DNA of 10,253 nucleotides from Candidatus Bathyarchaeota archaeon (GTDB taxonomy: Archaea > Thermoproteota > Bathyarchaeia > 40CM-2-53-6): assembly GCA_005882955.1 (NCBI GenBank), contig VBBB01000062.1, forward strand, positions 570 through 10,822, written 5' to 3'. Positions 5,944 through 10,253 of the stretch are shown piece after piece. The position numbers and the translations under genes were made by a program. Below the pieces are notes generated by a model, which did not search any database, had not been told where the DNA came from, and saw nothing but the letters and a program-made list of their open reading frames with translations. The number at the start of each line of letters is the position of its first letter. The stretch's first letter is position 1.

Positions 5944-5965
5944 AAGATTCGAGGAAGACTCGAGG
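5944..5965 (+). repeat. 11-bp tandem repeat between the MazG-like and NosD-like genes
   Basis: AAGATTCGAGG (5944-5954) is followed directly by AAGACTCGAGG (5955-5965), differing at one base. It lies just after the MazG-like stop and about 50 bp before the TATA-like box of the next gene. No function is evident. Confidence 0.5.
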
Positions 5966-6010
5966 CGGCGAACCATGTCTGCTGACATTTGATTACATTC
6001 GAAGCGTGTT

Positions 6011-6020
6011 CCTTATATTG
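6011..6020 (+). promoter_or_regulatory. TATA-like box for the NosD-like gene
   Basis: CCTTATATTG, with TTATAT at 6013-6018, is the most AT-rich element in this interval. A start site 24-27 bp downstream would fall near 6040-6043. That is after the ATG at 6029 and about 11 nt before the ATG at 6053, so the element favours the latter as the true start. Assigned by position and composition. Confidence 0.45.
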
Positions 6021-6052
6021 AAGCCGGGATGTCTGGAGATTGCTGTTTATTT

Positions 6053-7273
6053 ATGATTGGAACACGACGAAGAAAGATTGTTAGCATTATCATACCTGTT
6101 GCGTTACTCCTCACATCATTTGTCTTCTTCAATCCGATCGTGCCGAGAGCCGTCGCGTTAATGGGGCATTCTAACATACTGATCGTCGGGAACAGCGGGT
6201 TTACCCCGGCAAATGGTGTGGTGAGTGGGACTGGTACCGCTAGCAACCCGTACGTCATATCTGGCTGGGACATTAGTTCGTCACCGACGAACATCTGTGT
6301 AAAGGTAGAGAATACGACAGCCTACTTCCTTATGGAGAACGATTCCGTAAGCTGTGGCAATGTTGGCACAGGCATCATATTTAGCGGGGTTTCGAATGCG
6401 AGGCTAGAATCATCAATCGTAGGCGGGAGCGGCTACACTCTTGAAGTCTCATCATCGACCAATATCACCCTGTCCAGTGATACATTCAACGGTGGAATGT
6501 ATGGCAATGTCGATGTGTCGGGGACCACAAACCTGACCGTAATAGGAAACACGATTAGTGGAAGTGGTCAGGGTAGTGGGTACAGCATCCGCACATCGAA
6601 ACATGTTATGATCTCAGGGAATAACGTAAGGTCGTATTATGGCTCCAGCGTTTCAGACTCCTCCAATGTCACGATTTCGAACGACGTCGAGACCGCGTCC
6701 TACATCGAAGGAGTCATCTTCATTGAACGGTCCACAAATGTCACGGTCTCCAATAACTCCGTTCAAGCCAATCTATCGTACGCTATCTGGTTCCGAAACT
6801 CTAACAACACAGTCATAACGAACAACCGGGTGAATGGTGGAGGAGTGAACGGCTACAGCAACTGGGACCAAGGAATCGTGTTAGACTCATCGCTCAACTT
6901 CCAGATCATCGGAAACAATGTTACGCTCGAAGCGGTCGGCATTCACCTCTCCTCGTCTACTGGAAACCGAGTCTACCACAACAACCTAGTCAACAATACA
7001 GTCCAAGCTCAGGACGATCAGCCCGGCGGGAATTCTTGGGATAATGGCTATCCGAGCGGGGGAAACTACTGGTCCGACTACAAGGGCGTGGACAATTGTA
7101 GCGGACCCCAACAGAACATCTGTCCAAGTCCGGATGGAATCGGGGACACGCCCTACGCATTCAACTCAGCCCAGGACAATTATCCGTTGATGAAGCCCTT
7201 CGCTGCGGATCCTCCCACTCCGGGAGCGTTTGGAGGCGGAGGTGGCGGTGGACGCCCACCCCTCCGAGCATGA
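6053..7273 (+). CDS. secreted NosD-like right-handed beta-helix protein
   Basis: Predicted cell-surface or secreted protein (406 aa from ATG 6053). It has a classic signal peptide: a basic start MIGTRRRK, a hydrophobic core (IVSIIIPVALLLTSFVFF) and probable cleavage near PRAVA. Then comes the N-terminal beta-helix opening (GTASNPYVISGWDI), followed by imperfect repeats of the kind SSNVTISN and STNVTVSNNSV, typical of NosD/CASH parallel beta-helices. The C-terminal part has the archaeal NosD signature SWDNGYPSGGNYWSDY, then DGIGDTPYAF and DNYPLM. The many N-x-S/T sequons suggest N-glycosylation. Related beta-helix domains bind or process sugars; the substrate is unknown and no catalytic set is identified. 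The product ends with a Pro linker, seven glycines and RPPLRA, without membrane anchor or sorting motif. An in-frame ATG at 6029 would add eight residues, but it lies upstream of the predicted transcription start. Confidence 0.85.
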   Translation: MIGTRRRKIVSIIIPVALLLTSFVFFNPIVPRAVALMGHSNILIVGNSGFTPANGVVSGTGTASNPYVISGWDISSSPTNICVKVENTTAYFLMENDSVSCGNVGTGIIFSGVSNARLESSIVGGSGYTLEVSSSTNITLSSDTFNGGMYGNVDVSGTTNLTVIGNTISGSGQGSGYSIRTSKHVMISGNNVRSYYGSSVSDSSNVTISNDVETASYIEGVIFIERSTNVTVSNNSVQANLSYAIWFRNSNNTVITNNRVNGGGVNGYSNWDQGIVLDSSLNFQIIGNNVTLEAVGIHLSSSTGNRVYHNNLVNNTVQAQDDQPGGNSWDNGYPSGGNYWSDYKGVDNCSGPQQNICPSPDGIGDTPYAFNSAQDNYPLMKPFAADPPTPGAFGGGGGGGRPPLRA

Positions 7274-7316
7274 TAGTGATAACTTCAGGGGAAAATTCCT
7301 CAGCTACTAAATAGTG

Positions 7317-7760
7317 CTAAGCTTTCGCCGTGCCCACTGTCGAGTCTAGTATTGCGCAGATTTCTTCTTCGACTGTCCCATATTTCTTTGGAGTCTCTAT
7401 GAATCTGCCAATTTCTTTCCAGTTCTTATCGAAGACGATGATTGTTGGGAGTTTTCCCACGCCCATCTCGTCTCCCATGTCGCGGTAGTTGTCGTGGTCG
7501 ATGACCTTGGCCTGGATCATGTTGTTCTTCGCGATGGCGAGGGACTTTGCCAGCGCAGGGACGTAGGCTACACAGTCGCCGCACCATTCCGCTGAGAAGA
7601 CGATGAGATGGTATTTCTGGTCGATATTCTCCATCTTATCGATAGAGCTGGGATTCGGCGTATACTCCTGTAACCGACGCTTCATTGCGTGCTTGGACCG
7701 TTCGATCTTTACTTCGTTGATGTAGTCGAAGGGGTCCTTCCCGACTCTGAGCGCCATCAT
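7317..7760 (-). CDS. thioredoxin-like protein with CGDC active site
   Basis: A 147-aa cytoplasmic thioredoxin-fold protein. After about 48 residues of mostly charged N-terminal extension, the fold begins with strand HLIVFSAEW, leading into the redox motif CGDC (60-63). The helix VPALAKSL follows, then strand AKVIDHD, the cis-proline loop GKLPTIIVF (Pro105), and a final strand and helix. The WCGDC motif matches the group often annotated as thioredoxin_9-like rather than classical WCGPC thioredoxin, so its partner is unknown; a thiol-disulfide role is inferred from the two cysteines. The start is ATG 7760, with a second ATG at 7757; GTGAG lies 6 nt upstream. It is 20 nt downstream of the RPA-like gene on the same strand and is probably the last gene of that operon. 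It converges with the NosD-like gene, leaving a 43-bp gap without a clear terminator. Confidence 0.85.
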   Translation of the reverse strand: MMALRVGKDPFDYINEVKIERSKHAMKRRLQEYTPNPSSIDKMENIDQKYHLIVFSAEWCGDCVAYVPALAKSLAIAKNNMIQAKVIDHDNYRDMGDEMGVGKLPTIIVFDKNWKEIGRFIETPKKYGTVEEEICAILDSTVGTAKA

Positions 7761-7780
7761 AACTAGCTCACAAGCAGTGT

Positions 7781-8878
7781 CTATGATTTCTCGATCTGGG
7801 TTAGAAATACGGTGGAGGCTTCTTTCTCACCGTTCATGTTCTCTCGGACCTTTACGCCTACCAATCTTACCATATCTCCGGTTCTTAGGCTTTCAGTCTT
7901 CTGCGCGTGGGTATCCCAGAGGCTGACCCGTACCCTACCCGTACCATCCTCCAGTTCAATATTTGAGACTCTTGTTCTCCGACCTTCCTTCGTCTCTATC
8001 TCTCGAACATCACCTCTCTCGCTGATCTTGCCCTTGATAGTCCACAGCAAGGGTCCCGGTCGCAGAGACTCAATAGTCGAGTTGGGGATGTCAGGAACAA
8101 AGTCTGTGCTCTCTTTCTTGAGAGAGGCCTTTGACCCGACATTGACGTAGACAAGGCCATTCCTCTCAGTCACCCAGTGATTCTCTATCGCCACAAGCGA
8201 CTGGTTGTCCCAGAACTTTGCAATCATCAGTCCCGCCTCGCTGGAGCAGAGTGCCCAGGTGGGACCCTGTTCCGACTGGCTCTTCTGAAGCTTAAGGAGA
8301 CGTACACGGAGCAGATCTGACACTCCAACATTAACCGCGGCACTCGACACGCCACTCGCGGCGAGTCCCTGCGACTGGGCCCTCCTTAGGATCTGGAGGT
8401 TGGCCCGAGACCCGAGATGAAACTCCACTTCTCCAGCCCTCCCAAACTTGGTGTATCCATGAAGGAGCCTAACTTGGGAGCCAGGAGTCAAAGCCTCCCT
8501 CGCTACAGTGTCTGCAAGAGAATCCCAGAAAACACCAGTAATTTGGCCGGAAGGGTCGCCGACCCTCATTCTCAACACCTTCCCCACCGTCCCATCGGAC
8601 CGTTGAAACTCGTGCACATCGCTGACCGAAACCACTTCGCCAGTAATCGTAGAATCATTCAGTCCCGCATGAACAGTGGATATCCGCTGGTCCTTCAGAT
8701 CGGAACTTGCGGGAGGCGAAACGGAGAGCTGCTGAGCCAACAGCCTGATTGCGCCCTCGTCTGACAAGAGACCGTGAGATTCTTCCTTCTTCCGTTCGAC
8801 CATCGTCAGAAGCTCGTCTCTACCAATCTTCGGGTTGCCAGAGAGAATCTGGTTCAGAAGATCATCAAAAGCTGGCAT
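7781..8878 (-). CDS. rpa: RPA-like single-stranded DNA-binding protein, multiple OB folds
   Basis: Binds and protects single-stranded DNA in replication, repair and recombination. The 365-aa protein has a helical N-terminal region (about 3-52, with LLSDEGAIRLLAQQLSV), then a first OB fold (about 77-165) carrying the diagnostic strands GDPSGQITGVFWD and the GY-K turn. A more divergent middle segment (about 186-255) is probably a second OB fold. A C-terminal OB fold (about 279-362) has ELEDGTGRVRVSLWD and TGDMVRLVGVKV. No zinc finger is seen, unlike several euryarchaeal RPAs. The start is ATG 8878, 5 nt after the helicase stop and without a strong ribosome site, so translation is probably coupled to the helicase. 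The thioredoxin-like gene follows. The product could be named RPA, RPA1/RPA41-like or archaeal SSB; the multi-OB architecture favours RPA. Confidence 0.88.
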   Translation of the reverse strand: MPAFDDLLNQILSGNPKIGRDELLTMVERKKEESHGLLSDEGAIRLLAQQLSVSPPASSDLKDQRISTVHAGLNDSTITGEVVSVSDVHEFQRSDGTVGKVLRMRVGDPSGQITGVFWDSLADTVAREALTPGSQVRLLHGYTKFGRAGEVEFHLGSRANLQILRRAQSQGLAASGVSSAAVNVGVSDLLRVRLLKLQKSQSEQGPTWALCSSEAGLMIAKFWDNQSLVAIENHWVTERNGLVYVNVGSKASLKKESTDFVPDIPNSTIESLRPGPLLWTIKGKISERGDVREIETKEGRRTRVSNIELEDGTGRVRVSLWDTHAQKTESLRTGDMVRLVGVKVRENMNGEKEASTVFLTQIEKS

Positions 8879-8883
8879 AGCGG

Positions 8884-10253
8884 CTAGTCCCAGAACATAC
8901 GCGTGCGCTCGAACTCTCTCTCTGCCTTCAAAATACTCAGGTATAAACTATCTTCCCCACCGCTACGGTTCCGCAATATTCGAGTCGCTGTGGTCGGACC
9001 CACGCCCCTAGCTGCCAAGACCAAACCAGCTTTCTTTCCGTAGGTCTGCAAGAGACCCGCGGATCTCCACGCAGTCATCCATTCCTTCTCTTCCTCGCTG
9101 GATAACTTTGCGCTTCTGATCTTTTTCAGAATGATCTTTGGCAGAGCATCATCGCTGAGATAGGTGGCCGCGATCAATGTCGACCGACACTTGGGACAAC
9201 GGACTTTGTCCTGTAAATTATCGACGGTCCTGATGCCATCCCATTCTCCACAGTTCATACACAACAATCGCAGCTTTGTCGAGAGCAGCCTGCTCTTCAC
9301 AACATCAATAATAGACGCCTCCTCTATAGCCGGACGGAGAAGCCCATGAGGAACAATCCGATCCAACAGTGGCAACGCAAGCGGAGTGCACTGACCCGCA
9401 TCCTGTATCACGTCTATCGAAACCTCGCCTGAGCTTACCATAGCCAGAATCTTCTTGGCCCCCTCCACATCCAGCTTCTCAGTGAACAGTTCGCGCCGAG
9501 TCTCTTTGTTGGCGATAGAGTTCTTGAAAATATCAACCAATAACCGGGCCTGTCGGGCTTTGTACTCTGCCTCCCGACTAACGGCACCAATCCGCCGGAG
9601 TACATGCCAGTGCTTCCAAGCGAAAAGATCTGACGCTTCCACTGTCTCGTGAATCATCGATTCCAAATCGTTCGGCGTTAGCTTTCTGAACTCTTCAGCA
9701 ACCATGTGAGCACTCACAGGTCGAGGAAAGATCAGACCGAATCGATACTGATCGACCTGGGTAGCAATGTTGGATCCAAGCCGGGACCCGAAGAGCGCCG
9801 CCATCGCGTTTGCAAGCGCCTCATTGACCAAGTTGCCGGCACATGTGTGGACGATCACGCTGTTCTCGAAACCCTCGATCAGGACAAGCTTGTCAGAGGG
9901 AATCTTCGCCTGCTTACCCTGCAGAGACAGCGTTGAGCTTACTCTCTCCCTCTCCGCATCCTCCAATCCATCCTCTGCCTGTCCACTAATCCCAAGGGTA
10001 CGCCTCATCCTGCCCACCTCAGACGCAACATCCATCTGGACAGGAATCATGTCCCCCTCCCAGCCCGGAATCGCTTTGAGACTCGGGGGCGCAGCCTCCA
10101 CCTCGACATGGTATTTTTCTTCATCCACTGAAATCACCCGCCAAGTCTGTCCATGAAGAATGAACTCGACGCCTGCAACGCATCGCCGGGCAACAAAGTC
10201 CTGGTCAAGTGTCCCGATGCGGCGCTTACGGAAGAAATCAAAGACAGTGTACT
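8884..10253 (-). CDS. lhr: Lhr-family ATP-dependent helicase, C-terminal part (5' end off-window)
   Basis: C-terminal 455 residues of a large SF2 helicase; the RecA motor domains lie beyond the window edge. The frame is open to 10253, so the GTG at 10137 is internal. Visible first is the Lhr barrel: VFDFFRKRRIGTLDQDFV, then GVEFILHGQTWRVISVDE and the GW-GDMIPV motif. Next comes the Lhr-specific domain with VHTCAGNLVNEALANAMAAL and DQYRFGLIFPRP. The tail adds a zinc ribbon with CxxC at 9250-9261 and CxxC at 9187-9198. A helix-hairpin-helix-like element (ARGVGPTTATRIL) follows, and the protein ends at RMFWD. Lhr proteins are 3'-5' translocases implicated in DNA repair and, in some archaea, RNA metabolism. 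Which archaeal Lhr subgroup this is cannot be settled without the motor domains. It is the upstream visible gene of the operon with rpa. Confidence 0.93.
   Translation of the reverse strand, partial: YTVFDFFRKRRIGTLDQDFVARRCVAGVEFILHGQTWRVISVDEEKYHVEVEAAPPSLKAIPGWEGDMIPVQMDVASEVGRMRRTLGISGQAEDGLEDAERERVSSTLSLQGKQAKIPSDKLVLIEGFENSVIVHTCAGNLVNEALANAMAALFGSRLGSNIATQVDQYRFGLIFPRPVSAHMVAEEFRKLTPNDLESMIHETVEASDLFAWKHWHVLRRIGAVSREAEYKARQARLLVDIFKNSIANKETRRELFTEKLDVEGAKKILAMVSSGEVSIDVIQDAGQCTPLALPLLDRIVPHGLLRPAIEEASIIDVVKSRLLSTKLRLLCMNCGEWDGIRTVDNLQDKVRCPKCRSTLIAATYLSDDALPKIILKKIRSAKLSSEEEKEWMTAWRSAGLLQTYGKKAGLVLAARGVGPTTATRILRNRSGGEDSLYLSILKAEREFERTRMFWD

Noticed and set aside
8417..8764. 115-aa + strand reading frame within rpa
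   Set aside because: Antisense to the first OB-fold region of the RPA-like gene and without any motif.
10135..10137. GTG as the start of the Lhr gene
   Set aside because: The frame stays open to the window edge and the upstream codons encode conserved Lhr sequence (IGTLDQDFV, HGQTWRV), so the gene begins outside the window.
9767..10156. 129-aa + strand reading frame at the right edge
   Set aside because: Antisense to the well-supported Lhr helicase; Ser/Pro-rich composition typical of a shadow frame.

Overview
The window looks archaeal, from the TACK side (Thermoproteota, perhaps a Bathyarchaeia- or Nitrososphaeria-like lineage; the sequence does not settle which). The pointers are an RPA-type multi-OB-fold single-strand DNA-binding protein, an Lhr-family helicase with a C-terminal zinc ribbon, an Fe-S type-4 uracil-DNA glycosylase ending in a PCNA-binding-like motif, a NosD-like beta-helix surface protein of archaeal style, TATA-like boxes placed for leaderless or nearly leaderless transcripts, and several TTG starts.

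Layout. (1) Positions 80-4188, + strand: an ABC export module of the MacB/LolCDE/FtsX type. The ATPase (80-799) is intact. The permease (822-4188) is broken by an in-frame TAG at 2061, a 41-bp tandem duplication at 2341-2422 and a 5-bp tandem duplication (ACTTC twice) at 3333-3342. Removing one copy of each duplication gives exactly 1107 codons, interrupted only by the TAG. (2) 4224-4859, +: type-4 uracil-DNA glycosylase. (3) 5006-5344, -: a small tryptophan-rich protein, probably a dimeric alpha/beta-barrel. (4) 5387-6010: no intact gene, but a clear MazG-like nucleotide pyrophosphohydrolase at 5617-5940 is present, broken by two compensating one-base shifts at short G and C runs. (5) 6053-7273, +: secreted NosD-like beta-helix protein. 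(6) 10253-7317, -: a tight three-gene unit of Lhr-family helicase (5' end outside the window), RPA-like protein and thioredoxin-like protein.

How they fit. The helicase and RPA-like protein, with the type-4 UDG nearby, form a DNA-maintenance neighbourhood; the MazG-like enzyme, which would clean non-canonical nucleotides from the pool, would fit that theme but is not intact as read. The ABC module and the NosD-like protein act at the cell envelope. The other genes read through without lesions, so the damage is confined to the permease and the MazG-like gene. Some of it may come from assembly: the two 41-bp copies differ only at two synonymous third positions, as two strain variants would. I see no CRISPR array, insertion sequence, tRNA or rRNA, and no convincing wholly new system. 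The best leads are the hidden MazG-like gene, the reconstructable permease and the PIP-box-like tail of the UDG.
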